Assembly: GCF_000025565.1 (NCBI RefSeq)
Contig: NC_014121.1
Coordinates: forward strand, 434,001 to 498,000
Length of the DNA: 64,000 nt
Direction: 5' to 3'
Source of the DNA: Enterobacter cloacae subsp. cloacae ATCC 13047
GTDB taxonomy: Bacteria; Pseudomonadota; Gammaproteobacteria; Enterobacterales; Enterobacteriaceae
Positions 32,686 through 43,914 of the stretch are shown piece after piece (positions within the stretch are counted from its first letter, which is position 1; the number at the start of each line of letters is the position of its first letter). The notes beneath the pieces are model-generated. The model did no database searches. It was given only the letters and a program-made list of their open reading frames with translations, and had not been told where the DNA came from. A program made the translations under genes and the position numbers.

Positions 32686-35352
32686 TCACAGCATTCCGTA
32701 CTTCTGTTCGCGGGCTTCAAAGGCCTGACGCCCACCTTCTAATACGTCGCAGATGGCCTTACGCATGCTGTTTTTCTGCCCGTGGTCGCCGTGCTCAAGT
32801 GCGCCGCTGCGGTAGCTGATCACTTCATCTTCATTGCTGGCCACAATTACCTGTTCGGCGTCACAGTTCACCACCAGATTGGCATTATGTGTCACGATGA
32901 TGACTTGCCGGTAAAGTTTGATTTTGCGGAAAAGCGGAACAAGCTGGCGCATGATAAAGTCATTATCAAGGTCGTCCTCTGGCTGATCGAAAACAAATGG
33001 AGAACCAAACGCATCGGTCGCCAACTTCAGGCAAACGTAGAACGTTCCGCGCTGTCCAGCCGACAGCTTCTCAACCGTTTTTCCTTTGTATTCAAACTCG
33101 GCCCTCACCGTCAGATAGCTGCTGATGTGTTCGGGGCTGCAGAGGAAGCGCTGCAGGGCGTAGGGTCCCTGATTGTTGAAATACTCGGACCTCCAAAGAA
33201 AGGCCTCAAGCGTAATCTTATTTCCGGGTTCCTCGGGAAGCTCGATGATGGCATCACCCCGGACAAGTGCCACAAAATCATCAATGCTCCTTACGCCGAG
33301 AACCTGAGTTAGCTTTTCTGTGCCAGACTGCTCGCCTGCAGTCCGGAACCGTCCGCGGTTAAGTCGCTCAAGTATTCCATTATAGAACCTAGCGGTGTCA
33401 AAGTGAGGCTGTCCGTAAATACGTATATCGGTCAGGATCTCTTTTATCAGTTCCTGCTGGTCAGGCTTAAGATGTGGTTTTTCCGCTAGTGCGGCAAAGC
33501 AGGAGTCGATAGCCGTTTTCTGCTCCAGAAGCTGACGGACATAAGTCTCCACCAAGTTTCCCCTCTGCCGGACGTCATTGTTGTACTGTGTAATACGCTG
33601 CTGAATTTCTCCATGTCTGAGCTGCGCTTGCTGAATTTCCCGCTGATAGCCTTGAATTTTGTCGAGCACGCCAGTGATGTCCTGTTCAATACCCTGCTCC
33701 CGGAATTCAGCAGTTATTCGCAGATTGTCCTCTCCGGTCTCCATCAGTTGAGTCTGTAGCGCTTCCATATAGGCTTTGACTCTAGCCATCAGCTCTGACA
33801 GATCTAGCGGTGGCACGGGAACCACGCCGGCGGAAACCGTATTCATCTCGGTCAGGCGGCTATTCAGTGATGTTTCTGCGGCTGTAGCCTCCCGCAGAAA
33901 AGCATTTCCTGCATTGATGCCTCGCGTCAGTGCGGTGGCTCGTAGACTGTTTGCCCGAAATCGTTCAATCAGTGCTTTGTTCTTTTCACTAGTGAGTGTG
34001 TTTATCTTATCCTGGGCGACCTTGATAACTTCGTCCTGATACCCGGGCGTATTGATATAGTACTGGCGCTCATCCTGGGCCACATAGTATTCGCGGAACG
34101 TTTGGAAGGCGTTCAGGTTTTCACCCAGCCCTCTACGCTGTTCGTCCGCAACCTCGCAGTCGGCCAGCCGAAGCATTTTTTTGATCTCATCGCTGATAAG
34201 GCCGGGTTGCTGGCATAGGGTTTTGATTTCCCCCTGCGAAACGTGCAGATAGTCATAGCTGTCAGTGCGAGTATCAAAAAGCGTCTTTTCACCGTTTGTC
34301 TTATCCAGCTCTATTGACAGATGTTCAACGTTGACCTCACGTTCTTCAATGCCGTACGCTGTGGCGCCGGCAAAGCGGGAGCGCAGCGCGTCAAGAAGAA
34401 GGCTCTTACCTGTACCCCTCCCGCCGATTATGGCCACCATGTCTTGATTCAGAGGAATACTCTGTTTTTTAAACCGGATTGCTTGCCCGTCGAAAATTGT
34501 GCCTTCAACAGCAATATGGCTGAAATGTACTTTTGGGGGCCTTTGCGCCAGCCAGTCCGCGCCCAACTGCAGGCGAGCTTCTGGTTCCAGCAATGCCTGA
34601 CGGAGACCCTCAAATGTTGGCTTCGCCTTAACCCATGTGTAAGCGCGGCCAATGTGTTCTGCCCGATGAGCGTCCGAGCAGTGAAAAACTGGTTTAAGCG
34701 AGGCTCCCGGATAGCGCGTTGTCGTTAAGAAGTAATCTCTATCGTTGGGGTCCCCAAAAATAATATGTCCCTGACGATCAATTTCAGTAGCAATCGCTGC
34801 TGAACGCCCGGTTGCACCCGGACGGTAGCCGCCGTAACCATTCGGGCAGACGGCTACGATATAATCGATAAAAGGTCTCAGCGCTGACGAAAGATGTTCG
34901 AGCAGATCACTGAGGTTAACCACGATGGTATCCACGTTATGCCCGCTATCACGTACGCTGCTTTCACAAGCGTATACTTTTTTCCCACTATCATCGGTCA
35001 GCTTCAGAGGAAGTCTGGAAAGTATCTCGTTTATTTTTGAGGTACTGAGCTTGTCGGAGAACAAAACGTGCACATTGATAAACGCTTCGTCTTTATTCTG
35101 TTGATCGAGACGAAACTCGACGTTGCCAAGCACTGTAATATTAAGACCCTGCCGGCCAATTTCACTCCGGATAATCTCCAGTTCATTTTCCTGGAAATAA
35201 AAATAGTTGGTCAGGCCTATCAGGGACAGTTGTTGCTCTCCCAGCTTTCTGACGTAGGTCTCTATATCACAGTTATCGGCGTATACATTGGCAAGCCAAG
35301 TCATCGGACTGTGAATGTGCAGGTCCCATTTATTCCATTCAGAGCCTTTCAT
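32686..35352 (-). CDS. PHP-domain phosphoesterase fused to an SMC/ABC-like ATPase (TrlF-like)
   Basis: An 888-residue two-part protein. The N-terminal PHP domain has metal motifs KWDLHIHSP (HxH) and FHCSDAHRAEHIG (DxH). The rest is an ABC/SMC-type ATPase: Walker A IIGGRGTGKSLLLDAL at about residues 310-325, a long coiled-coil insert at about 420-640, signature EKLSAGQRGTFYV, Walker B FVFDQPEDDLDN and an H-loop VIIVTHNANLVV. This matches the proteins annotated as TrlF-family AAA-like ATPases, often found among mobile-element cargo. Likely a nucleic-acid-processing or anti-phage enzyme (inference). ATG 35352 has GAGGGG upstream; 35388 is an in-frame alternative. Confidence 0.85.
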   Translation of the reverse strand: MKGSEWNKWDLHIHSPMTWLANVYADNCDIETYVRKLGEQQLSLIGLTNYFYFQENELEIIRSEIGRQGLNITVLGNVEFRLDQQNKDEAFINVHVLFSDKLSTSKINEILSRLPLKLTDDSGKKVYACESSVRDSGHNVDTIVVNLSDLLEHLSSALRPFIDYIVAVCPNGYGGYRPGATGRSAAIATEIDRQGHIIFGDPNDRDYFLTTTRYPGASLKPVFHCSDAHRAEHIGRAYTWVKAKPTFEGLRQALLEPEARLQLGADWLAQRPPKVHFSHIAVEGTIFDGQAIRFKKQSIPLNQDMVAIIGGRGTGKSLLLDALRSRFAGATAYGIEEREVNVEHLSIELDKTNGEKTLFDTRTDSYDYLHVSQGEIKTLCQQPGLISDEIKKMLRLADCEVADEQRRGLGENLNAFQTFREYYVAQDERQYYINTPGYQDEVIKVAQDKINTLTSEKNKALIERFRANSLRATALTRGINAGNAFLREATAAETSLNSRLTEMNTVSAGVVPVPPLDLSELMARVKAYMEALQTQLMETGEDNLRITAEFREQGIEQDITGVLDKIQGYQREIQQAQLRHGEIQQRITQYNNDVRQRGNLVETYVRQLLEQKTAIDSCFAALAEKPHLKPDQQELIKEILTDIRIYGQPHFDTARFYNGILERLNRGRFRTAGEQSGTEKLTQVLGVRSIDDFVALVRGDAIIELPEEPGNKITLEAFLWRSEYFNNQGPYALQRFLCSPEHISSYLTVRAEFEYKGKTVEKLSAGQRGTFYVCLKLATDAFGSPFVFDQPEDDLDNDFIMRQLVPLFRKIKLYRQVIIVTHNANLVVNCDAEQVIVASNEDEVISYRSGALEHGDHGQKNSMRKAICDVLEGGRQAFEAREQKYGML

Positions 35353-35495
35353 TCGCTGCAGTTCCCCTCTATTCGGGATTAATCTCATTGAGATAATAAT
35401 GAGAGCGTTTTGAGCTTGCCATGTTTTTGAGCAATTATTAGCATCAGGGTGTCGGGGAAGTCATACACACTTACAGAGACAGAGGAATAAATGGG

Positions 35496-35864
35496 ATGAA
35501 ATCGGCCAGAGAAACTGCTGTTGAACTGGCAGCGCTCCTGACTCTCTGTCAGACGCTTCAGTCTGAAAAAAACGGGGTGGGGCGCCACGCGCCGAGCGTG
35601 TTTGCCAGCGACCATGAAACGTTTTCGGAGCGAATTGTAGAGGCGTGTATGTATACGAAAATGCTCAATTATCTGCTCCCCATGCACAGCCAGTTGGTCA
35701 CGGTGGGAGATGAAATGGAACGACAGAGTAAAATCCGGGTAAACGCTAGTGAAAGTTATGCACGAGTCGCCTTGGATCATCTGCTGGCGCAGTATCTGCC
35801 CGGTCAGTCCCGGATAAATGACTGTGTGGCAGCTTTGCCGGCATTTTCTGTCCCACTGATGTAA
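35496..35864 (+). CDS. Hypothetical 122-residue protein
   Basis: Not recognised. Predicted all-helical and soluble (SARETAVELAALLTLCQTLQ, ETFSERIVEACMYTKMLNYL, ESYARVALDHLLAQYL). The ATG follows AGAGGAATAAATGGG, a fair ribosome-binding site. It diverges from the PHP-ATPase gene, with about 140 bp between starts, so both could share a control region. A longer frame on the other strand (35385-35912) is considered a shadow because it lacks a ribosome-binding site. Confidence 0.5.
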   Translation: MKSARETAVELAALLTLCQTLQSEKNGVGRHAPSVFASDHETFSERIVEACMYTKMLNYLLPMHSQLVTVGDEMERQSKIRVNASESYARVALDHLLAQYLPGQSRINDCVAALPAFSVPLM

Positions 35865-36194
35865 AACTTCCTCATCCTGAGGTGACCATCGACTGGTCGG
35901 CCGTGCTGGCATTACGTCACACTGTTTAGCTAATAAAAGCGCGAGGAATATCTAGCCATTTCGTTGTCTAAGAAGGTGAGAGCATTTCACGTTTCATCTG
36001 CCGTTCAAGCGCTATTCACACTTCCCTAACCCGGAATGGTTGATCCCGTCCAGCACTTTCATCAGTTCATCGCTGTTCGCGCGTGGCTGTATCCGGATAA
36101 AATATTTACTTATAGGGGTGATAAGCATTTCGCTATGTCTGAGGTGTTTTCCATGAAGTACGCTTGTGCTCTTATTCAGCAGGGAGTTACACAG
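35865..36194. other. Intergenic region with a possible gene fragment
   Basis: No intact gene. On the minus strand, 36012 to about 36110 reads KYFIRIQPRANSDELMKVLD and on to a stop, looking like the 3' end of some unrelated coding sequence. This may mark the junction where the arsenic cargo was inserted. A promoter for the acetyltransferase should lie at about 36090-36180; I see no strong candidate. Confidence 0.35.
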
Positions 36195-36725
36195 ATGGAA
36201 ATAACTGAAGCAGATGAAAGACATATCTCCGCGATTCAGCAGATATACGCCTGGCATGTATTGCATGGCACAGCCACTTTTGAAACAGAGCCACCCGATG
36301 TGGCAGAAATGACCGCCCGGCAAAAAAATATACATGCTGCCGGACTCCCGTGGTTTGTCGCGACAGAGAATGGAGAGGTTCTGGGTTATTGTTACCTTTC
36401 ACTTTACCGTGAAAGATGCGCATACCGATTCACTCTGGAAGATTCCGTATACATAGCCCCTGCATTTCAGGGGCGAGGGATCGGAACGTTGTTATTGTCA
36501 CGTGTAGTGGCATGGGCAGAGGAACATGGTTTTCGCCAGCTTATCGCCGTAGTGGGTAACAGTGAAAATATCGCCTCTCTTTCACTGCACCGTTCCGCAG
36601 GCTTCAGGCATACGGGGACACTTAAATCCGTGGGGTTTAAGCATGGTCGCTGGCTTGATACAGTAATACTGCAACGCACTCTTGGTGCCGGTGATGTTAC
36701 ACTTCCGGACATACCCACTGGCTGA
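36195..36725 (+). CDS. arsN1: GNAT acetyltransferase, PAT/ArsN1-like
   Basis: A 176-residue GNAT enzyme with the acetyl-CoA loop QGRGIGTLLLSRVV and the family features of phosphinothricin/methionine-sulfoximine acetyltransferases (ATFETEPPD, YRERCAYRFTLEDSVYI, GNSENIASLSLHRSAGF, GFKHGRWLDTVILQR). PAT-like enzymes encoded in ars clusters (ArsN1) acetylate the arsenic-containing antibiotic arsinothricin. The neighbours arsH and arsRCDAB favour that role, but substrate cannot be read from sequence. The frame is open to 36036; ATG 36195 with GGGAGTT upstream gives the proper N-terminus. Confidence 0.82.
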   Translation: MEITEADERHISAIQQIYAWHVLHGTATFETEPPDVAEMTARQKNIHAAGLPWFVATENGEVLGYCYLSLYRERCAYRFTLEDSVYIAPAFQGRGIGTLLLSRVVAWAEEHGFRQLIAVVGNSENIASLSLHRSAGFRHTGTLKSVGFKHGRWLDTVILQRTLGAGDVTLPDIPTG

Positions 36726-36807
36726 GGCTCTTCTCTACATCCGGGAGGGCTATTACGGGGCGTGCCTTCCCCGAAAGAAATCAGATATCTCCCGTAAATC
36801 TTAAGCA

Positions 36808-37530
36808 CTATATGCTGCGCTGGTTTACCCTCCCGGAAAGTGCAGAGGCACTTTCCTTACGTTCACTGTAGCGGTCAACCAGGTAGGCAGTTCTCCCCCG
36901 GGTAAGCAACGTAAACTTCATCAGCTCTTCCATCACATCCACGATCCTGTCGTAATAGGCTGAGGGCTTCATCCTGCCTTCTTCATCAAATTCCTGCCAG
37001 GCTTTGGCGACTGACGACTGATTGGGAATGGTGATCATACGCATCCAGCGTCCTAAAATACGCATCTGGTTAACCGCGTTAAAGGACTGGGAGCCACCGC
37101 TGACCTGCATCACCGCCAGCGTTTTCCCCTGCGATGGGCGTACAGCCCCTTCGCTCAGTGGGAGCCAGTCTATCTGTGCTTTCATAATCCCGGTCATCGC
37201 CCCATGACGTTCAGGGGAGCACCACACCATTCCTTCTGACCATCGCACCAGTTCACGTAGCTCGGCAACTTTTGGGTGGGTATCCGGAGCATCATCTGGC
37301 AGGGGAAGCCCGGAAGGATTAAAAATACGGACTTCAGCGCCCATGGCGGTGAGCAGGCGTGCTCCTTCCTCCGTAGTCAGGCGGCTGTATGAACGTTCAC
37401 GTACAGATCCATAAAGCATCAAAATACGTGGTGCATGCCCGGGCGTTTCAGATAAAGGTTTGCCAGTGAAGTCCGGAGTATCGAAAATGTCAGGGATGAT
37501 ATTTGGCAGGCTGTCATTTAATTCGTTCAT
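36808..37530 (-). CDS. arsH: ArsH, NADPH-FMN organoarsenical oxidoreductase
   Basis: A 240-residue flavodoxin-fold enzyme with FMN-binding [10 protein letters not shown], the [15 protein letters not shown] segment and [20 protein letters not shown], all typical of ArsH. It oxidises trivalent methyl- or aromatic arsenicals to less toxic pentavalent forms. It overlaps by 17 nt the 3' end of an ArsR remnant read in the same direction, suggesting the original operon was arsR-arsH. Convergent with arsN1. Confidence 0.95.
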   Translation of the reverse strand: MNELNDSLPNIIPDIFDTPDFTGKPLSETPGHAPRILMLYGSVRERSYSRLTTEEGARLLTAMGAEVRIFNPSGLPLPDDAPDTHPKVAELRELVRWSEGMVWCSPERHGAMTGIMKAQIDWLPLSEGAVRPSQGKTLAVMQVSGGSQSFNAVNQMRILGRWMRMITIPNQSSVAKAWQEFDEEGRMKPSAYYDRIVDVMEELMKFTLLTRGRTAYLVDRYSERKESASALSGRVNQRSI

Positions 37531-37684
37531 TGCAGGCTTTACTCACAGGTTGATGTATTGTTAAAACACTGGCTGCGCTGCCCATGCAACACTCATCCAG
37601 CAAAAATCCGACAATCTGGGTCAGTTGTTCATACTGCGGCTGGCAGTACAGGGGGACGGCCCTGCCTTTCCTGACGTATGAGCC
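37514..37684 (-). pseudogene. Remnant of an ArsR-type repressor C-terminus
   Basis: A minus-strand open frame without a start codon reads VRKGRAVPLYCQPQYEQLTQ followed by IVGFLLDECCMGSAAS and stops at 37514-37516 inside arsH. The pattern (GR.V.Y...YEQLT..V.FLLDECC) looks like the C-terminus of ArsR repressors that sense arsenite with a terminal Cys pair. The DNA-binding part is missing upstream. This is my reading of a short fragment, so identity is moderate. Confidence 0.55.
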
Positions 37685-37828
37685 TCACTGACTCCCTGAA
37701 AGGGCAGAGTGAAGAATCTGCTGTTGCCGGGCGTTTGAAAAATACAGTTCAGGGGCCATCAGGGTACAAATTTGCCCCCTGATGGATAATTTTTCGACGG
37801 GAAGGTCTGCCAGCACATTACGGCATTG
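37685..37828. other. Intergenic hairpin region between the arsR relic and the phosphatase gene
   Basis: No gene. Contains a perfect 9-bp inverted repeat, CCATCAGGG (37756-37764) with CCCTGATGG (37777-37785), followed on + by ATAATTTTTCG. A possible terminator, but no + strand gene leads into it. Confidence 0.4.
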
Positions 37829-38174
37829 TTACTGGTAGCCGTATCGCTTACAAAGATAATTGACCTGTACCGGCGAAGTCAGTGATTTTGGCCTGATTAG
37901 CTGGACCTGTTTTTTCACCTGAGCAGGCTGATAACCTGACTCGAGCATCAGAACAGCGGCCATCATGCCTGTCCGGCCAGAACCACCATGACAATGGATA
38001 ACCAGCGTCCCGCCAGACCGGACTAAAGCCAGCAGGCTCTTTTTCTCTCGGGCAAATGCCTGTTCAAATGGTTCTTCAGGTGCACAGCTGTCTTGCACGG
38101 GGAGGTGAAACCAGTCCATATGAAGGTCAGCGCACAGTGACGGAAGTGCATCAGCCTGATTTTCACTGAGTTCA

Positions 38175-39437
<1,263 letters not shown>

Positions 39438-39589
39438 CCACTACATCATCGTGATAACAGCCTGCGCACCGGCTTCTTTTAAGGATTTTAATGAATCAGC
39501 AAGGGACACCCCTCTGGTTCCCGGGCAGGGGGTAAATATCAGCCTGGCACCATTGTCCAGGGTGAGAATATCAAACGGATGAAACATCA

Positions 39590-39726
39590 ATAAAGACTCC
39601 ATACTTATTGTTATTAATCTGGTTAACGTTATGCCTTTACCCCATCCATGCTGGCTGTATCAACAGGGATAACGTCCTCAGGACATCGTCAGGGTTTGTA
39701 AGAAAGGGTGGCCGGGCGGTACCGGA
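39590..39726. other. Intergenic region upstream of the phosphatase gene
   Basis: No gene seen; contains the expected promoter or read-through region between the arsC of the main operon and the phosphatase. Confidence 0.35.
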
Positions 39727-40233
39727 TTAATGTTCGTCAGATCCGGTATTACCCATTGCCTGCAGCTGCTTCTGTAATGAAAGCCGATCGATTTTATCCA
39801 GGGGAAGGCTCAGAAACAGCCGGATGCGCGTGGCAATCTGTTTTTCAACCTCCACAAAGGCGTGGTATTTCTCCGTATCGGTTCCCGCTGCTAAAGCCGG
39901 ATCCCGGAAACCCCAGTGGGCTGTTATGGGGCTGCCCGGGAACACCGGACATCCTTCTCCCGCCATCCGGTCACACAGCGTAAAAATGAAATCCATTTGC
40001 GGGGCATCAGGATGCCGAAAGTTTTGCAGGTGTTTGCTTTTCAGGGATTCAGTGCTGAATCCCTGATCGTTAAGTACCCTGAGCGTCAGCGGGTGAGGTG
40101 AACTGGCCGGTTGAGTGCCGGCGCTGAATGCCCGGAATTTTCCCCCGCCAAGCTGGTTCATCAGCACTTCCGCAAACAGGCTCCGTGCCGAATTCCCTGA
40201 ACACAGGAACAGGACATTGTATGTTTTACTCAT
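39727..40233 (-). CDS. arsC: ArsC-type arsenate reductase, low-molecular-weight phosphatase fold
   Basis: A 168-residue LMW-PTP-fold reductase with P-loop FLCSGNSARS (CxGNxxRS), then FSAGTQPASSPHP, FIFTLCDRMAGEGCPVFPG (two redox cysteines) and HWGFRDPA. The three-cysteine pattern is that of thioredoxin-coupled ArsC. It reduces arsenate to arsenite for export by ArsB. Either of two adjacent ATGs (40236, 40233) may start it. Last gene of the arsRCDABCC run, 72 nt after the Grx-type arsC. Confidence 0.9.
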   Translation of the reverse strand: MSKTYNVLFLCSGNSARSLFAEVLMNQLGGGKFRAFSAGTQPASSPHPLTLRVLNDQGFSTESLKSKHLQNFRHPDAPQMDFIFTLCDRMAGEGCPVFPGSPITAHWGFRDPALAAGTDTEKYHAFVEVEKQIATRIRLFLSLPLDKIDRLSLQKQLQAMGNTGSDEH

Positions 40234-40308
40234 CATCGCGGCTTACCTTCTGTCAGGCCGGAAAGGTATGATCGGGCTGCTCAGGTGCTGACAGCCCGAC
40301 CACTGGGA

Positions 40309-40737
40309 TTACTTCACGACACGCTGCCCCTGGGCATCAATCACCTGTTCGCCGTCCTCTTTGCTGAACGCTCCCTTTTGTGCATCCGGCAGAATATCCA
40401 GCACCACCTCAGACGGACGGCACAGCCGGGTACCCAGAGGGGTGACCACAACAGGACGATTGATCAGGATGGGATGCTGCAGCATAAAATCAATCAGCTC
40501 ATCGTCACTCCATTTGTCCTCTGCCAGGCCCAGTTGCTCATAAGGCTCCACATTTTTACGCAGCAGGTCACGCACGCAGATCCCCATATCAGCGATAAGT
40601 GTGACCAGCTCAGCGCGGGCCGGCGGCGTCTCAAGGTATAAAATGACCGTGGGTTCCACACCACTGTTGCGGATCAATTCGAGGGTATTGCGGGACGTCC
40701 CGCAGGCCGGGTTATGATAAATCGTAATTGCGCTCAT
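40309..40737 (-). CDS. arsC: ArsC, glutaredoxin-coupled arsenate reductase
   Basis: A 142-residue enzyme of the E. coli/R773 ArsC type: catalytic Cys12 in ITIYHNPACGTSRNTL, the LLRKNVEPYEQLGL region, and HPILINRPVVVTPLGTRLCR that carries the conserved arginines. Its length equals the family's usual 141. It lies 57 nt after arsB in the same direction. This is the second of three arsenate reductases in the cluster. Confidence 0.96.
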   Translation of the reverse strand: MSAITIYHNPACGTSRNTLELIRNSGVEPTVILYLETPPARAELVTLIADMGICVRDLLRKNVEPYEQLGLAEDKWSDDELIDFMLQHPILINRPVVVTPLGTRLCRPSEVVLDILPDAQKGAFSKEDGEQVIDAQGQRVVK

Positions 40738-40794
40738 AAATCACTCTCTTAGGGTTTGACGGGCGCAGGTCAGTGACGACCAGTGCCGGGTTAA

Positions 40795-42084
40795 TCAGAA
40801 CGAAACGGATAAACGTAATGCCAGAGCAACCAGCGTCACAAACAGCACGGGCAGGGTCATTACGATGCCGACCCGGAAGTAATATCCCCAGGTGATCCGG
40901 ATATCTTTCTGCGCCAGCACATGTAACCACAGCAGGGTGGCCAGACTGCCGATAGGGGTGATTTTGGGCCCCAGGTCGCTGCCAATGACATTGGCGTAAA
41001 TCATGGCCTCTTTAATCACTCCGGTCGCGGTACTGCCATCGATAGACAGTGCTCCTACCAGGACGGTTGGCATGTTATTCATGATCGAGGAGAGGAAGGC
41101 GGTCAGGAAGCCCGTGCCCAGCGTGGCCGCCCACAGGCCCTGGCTGGCGAACTGATTAAGCACAGCAGACAGGTAGTCAGTCAGTCCGGCATTACGCAGT
41201 CCGTAGACCACCAGATACATGCCCAGGGAGAAAATCACAATCTGCCAGGGGGCTCCGCGAAGCACCTTTCCGGTATTAATCGCATGTCCTTTTTTGGCGA
41301 CCAGAAACAGGATGAGTGCGCCGACGGCGGCAACTGCACTGACGGGGATCCCCAGGGGTTCAAGCCCAAAGAATCCGAGCAGTAAAAGAGCCAGAATCCC
41401 CCAGCCTGTCCGGAAGGTATTCCGATCGCGGATAGCCTCTTCCGGCGCTTTAAGGCGCGAAATTTCATAGGTCGCGGGAATATCCTTCCGGAAATACAGA
41501 TGCAGCATCACCAGTGTGGCAATAATGGCCGCGATATCAACCGGCACCATAACGGACGCATATTCATTGAACCCGAGCTTAAAGAAATCCGCCGAGACGA
41601 TGTTCACCAGGTTCGAAACGATGAGTGGCAGGCTGGCGGAGTCTGCGATAAATCCTGCCGCCATAACGAACGCCAGCGTGGTGCCTTTACTGAATCCCAG
41701 TGCGAGCAACATGGCGATAACGATAGGTGTCAGGATGAGCGCCGCACCGTCGTTGGCAAACAGCGCCGCTACCGCAGCACCCAGTAAAACAATCCAGGAA
41801 AACAGCCATCGTCCGCGGCCGTTACCCCAGCGTGCGACGTGCAGAGCTGCCCATTCAAAGAAACCTGATTCGTCGAGTAACAGACTGATAATAATGACCG
41901 CAATGAACGCAGCCGTCGCATTCCAGACAATATGCCAGACGGCCGGAATATCACCGGGGTGAACCACACCAGTAATCAGTGCGAGTAAGGCCCCGAGCAT
42001 CGCGCTCCAGCCTATTCCCAGCCCCCGGGGTTGCCAGATGACCAGTACAATGGTCAGAATAAAAATAGCTGCAGCCAGCCACAT
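40795..42084 (-). CDS. arsB: ArsB, arsenite efflux membrane protein
   Basis: A 429-residue, about 12-helix arsenite/H+ antiporter, the exact length of known enterobacterial ArsB. N-terminus [20 protein letters not shown] and motifs [20 protein letters not shown] and [14 protein letters not shown] match ArsB. With ArsA it forms an ATP-driven pump. The frame is open to 42165 but ATG 42084 is the family start. It is 40 nt after arsA. Confidence 0.96.
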   Translation of the reverse strand: MWLAAAIFILTIVLVIWQPRGLGIGWSAMLGALLALITGVVHPGDIPAVWHIVWNATAAFIAVIIISLLLDESGFFEWAALHVARWGNGRGRWLFSWIVLLGAAVAALFANDGAALILTPIVIAMLLALGFSKGTTLAFVMAAGFIADSASLPLIVSNLVNIVSADFFKLGFNEYASVMVPVDIAAIIATLVMLHLYFRKDIPATYEISRLKAPEEAIRDRNTFRTGWGILALLLLGFFGLEPLGIPVSAVAAVGALILFLVAKKGHAINTGKVLRGAPWQIVIFSLGMYLVVYGLRNAGLTDYLSAVLNQFASQGLWAATLGTGFLTAFLSSIMNNMPTVLVGALSIDGSTATGVIKEAMIYANVIGSDLGPKITPIGSLATLLWLHVLAQKDIRITWGYYFRVGIVMTLPVLFVTLVALALRLSVSF

Positions 42085-42124
42085 AAAGCCTCCTGTCGGG
42101 CAGGACTCTTCCTGCCCGTATTTA

Positions 42125-43891
42125 TTATTTTCCTGCCTGACGGGTAAGACGTTTGAGTTGTTCAATACCTGTCGGCTCTTCCTGCTGCAGAGGGATCAGC
42201 GCCATGCGTGAGGCCAGCTCCGTCCTGACCTTATTGATCTGAGCAGCTTCGTGTGCAGCCCTTGTTAATAACAGCGGTGACGTTGTTTCTGTTGCGACCA
42301 GACTGTTATTGATGAGCCATGCCCAGGGTTCAATACCGGCCCGACGTAAATCCTCCTGTAAACCGGCAGCTTCGAGAACAGGAGTGGTTTCAGGCAGGGT
42401 TACGAGCATGATTTTGGTTCGCTCAGGATCCTGCAACTGCATCATTGGCGTCAGATAATGCCCTTTTTCGCCCATTCGTTTTACCACTTCACGATGGTAG
42501 GCTCCCGTGGCATCCAGCAGTAACAGGGTGTGGCCTGTCGGGGCGGTATCCATGACCACAAAACGTTTCCCGGCCTCCCTGATCACACGGGAAAATGCCT
42601 GGAATACCGCGATTTCCTCCGTGCAGGGGGAACGTAAATCTTCTTCCAGTAACGCCCGTCCCTGTGGGTCCAGCTCCTTTCCTTTGGTGGCAAGAACATG
42701 TTCCCGGTAACGCGCAGTCTCGGCATGCGGATCGATACGACTGACCTGGAGATGAGGCAGTTGTCCGTTAAGCGTGCTTTCAAGGTGTGCTGCGGGATCC
42801 GATGTGGTGAGATGGACATCAAACCCTTTATCAGCGAGGGCCACGGCCACAGCGGCGGCCAGCGTTGTTTTTCCCACGCCGCCTTTGCCCATCAGCATCA
42901 CCAGACCATGTCCGCCACGGGCAATATCATCAATCAGCATTTCCAGGGACGGTACGGAGAGAGGCTCTGACACGGGTTTCGCTGCGGGCAGTGAGCATGG
43001 CTTATTTTCTCCCGTCAGCAAACGGCGAAGCGCCGTCACGCCAACCAGGTTTTCCTGCTGAAGGCTTAACCTGTCCGTCGGAAGCGATGCAAGCACCTGC
43101 GGCATGTGAGAAAGAATACGTTGTTCACGCTGATACAGTGCGCTGGCAAGACTGTCCTCTGAGGCTTCTCCGGCAGGCATGATCCCGTTTATGACCAGGT
43201 ACTGGTGCTTGAGACCGACATGCAACAGTTCATCATGCGTGCGGGCAACTTCAGCCAGCGTTGACTGCTGAGCGCGGGCGACCAGGATTAACCGTGTCTT
43301 TTCCCCGTCTGCCAGCACCGATAATGCATGCGAGTAACGTTCCCGCTGTTTTTCCAGTCCGGCCAGCGGCCCAAGGCAGGATGCACCGTCAGGATTCGTC
43401 TCGATAAAACTGCTCCAGGCACCTGGCAGCTGTAGCAGACGAATGGTATGCCCTGTAGGGGCGGTATCAAAAATCACATGGTCAAAATCATTCAGTAACG
43501 CGTCGTCGGTCAGCAGCCCGGTGAACTCATCAAAGGCGGCAATTTCTGTTGTGCAGGCACCGGACAACTGTTCTTCAATGCTGCGGACGACATCTTCGGG
43601 CAAAATCCCTTTAACCGGATCAACGATGCGGGCACGATACTGTTGCGCCGCCGCCTGCGGATCGATTTCCAGCGCAGTGAGTCCGGGTACGTCAGAGATG
43701 ACCGTCAGGGTGTTACCAATCTGCTGCCCGAAGACCTGGCCCACATTGGACGCGGGATCGGTACTGACCAGCAGGATGCGTTTGCCCTCATCAGCCAGAC
43801 GAATAGCGGTTGCGCAGGAAAGCGAGGTTTTTCCGACGCCTCCTTTCCCCGTAAAAAAGAGAAACTTCGGGATAGTGTTGAGATAATTCAT
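42125..43891 (-). CDS. arsA: ArsA, arsenite-stimulated ATPase of the ArsAB pump
   Basis: A 588-residue tandem ATPase with two nucleotide sites, [16 protein letters not shown] near residue 15 and [15 protein letters not shown] near residue 330. Each is followed by the DTAPTGHT signal of the family. Metalloid-binding cysteines are in [11 protein letters not shown] and [11 protein letters not shown]. It binds As(III) delivered by ArsD and drives ArsB. ATG 43891 is favoured over 43894 by spacing from GGAG. Confidence 0.96.
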   Translation of the reverse strand: MNYLNTIPKFLFFTGKGGVGKTSLSCATAIRLADEGKRILLVSTDPASNVGQVFGQQIGNTLTVISDVPGLTALEIDPQAAAQQYRARIVDPVKGILPEDVVRSIEEQLSGACTTEIAAFDEFTGLLTDDALLNDFDHVIFDTAPTGHTIRLLQLPGAWSSFIETNPDGASCLGPLAGLEKQRERYSHALSVLADGEKTRLILVARAQQSTLAEVARTHDELLHVGLKHQYLVINGIMPAGEASEDSLASALYQREQRILSHMPQVLASLPTDRLSLQQENLVGVTALRRLLTGENKPCSLPAAKPVSEPLSVPSLEMLIDDIARGGHGLVMLMGKGGVGKTTLAAAVAVALADKGFDVHLTTSDPAAHLESTLNGQLPHLQVSRIDPHAETARYREHVLATKGKELDPQGRALLEEDLRSPCTEEIAVFQAFSRVIREAGKRFVVMDTAPTGHTLLLLDATGAYHREVVKRMGEKGHYLTPMMQLQDPERTKIMLVTLPETTPVLEAAGLQEDLRRAGIEPWAWLINNSLVATETTSPLLLTRAAHEAAQINKVRTELASRMALIPLQQEEPTGIEQLKRLTRQAGK

Positions 43892-43914
43892 CATAAGCTC
43901 CTGTCCGGTTGGGT

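Noticed and set aside
35385..35912. 175-codon minus-strand frame opposite the 122-residue gene
   Set aside because: No ribosome-binding site; it would start within a region lacking promoter features, and its product shows no recognisable fold. The + strand frame has a better start, though both remain uncertain.
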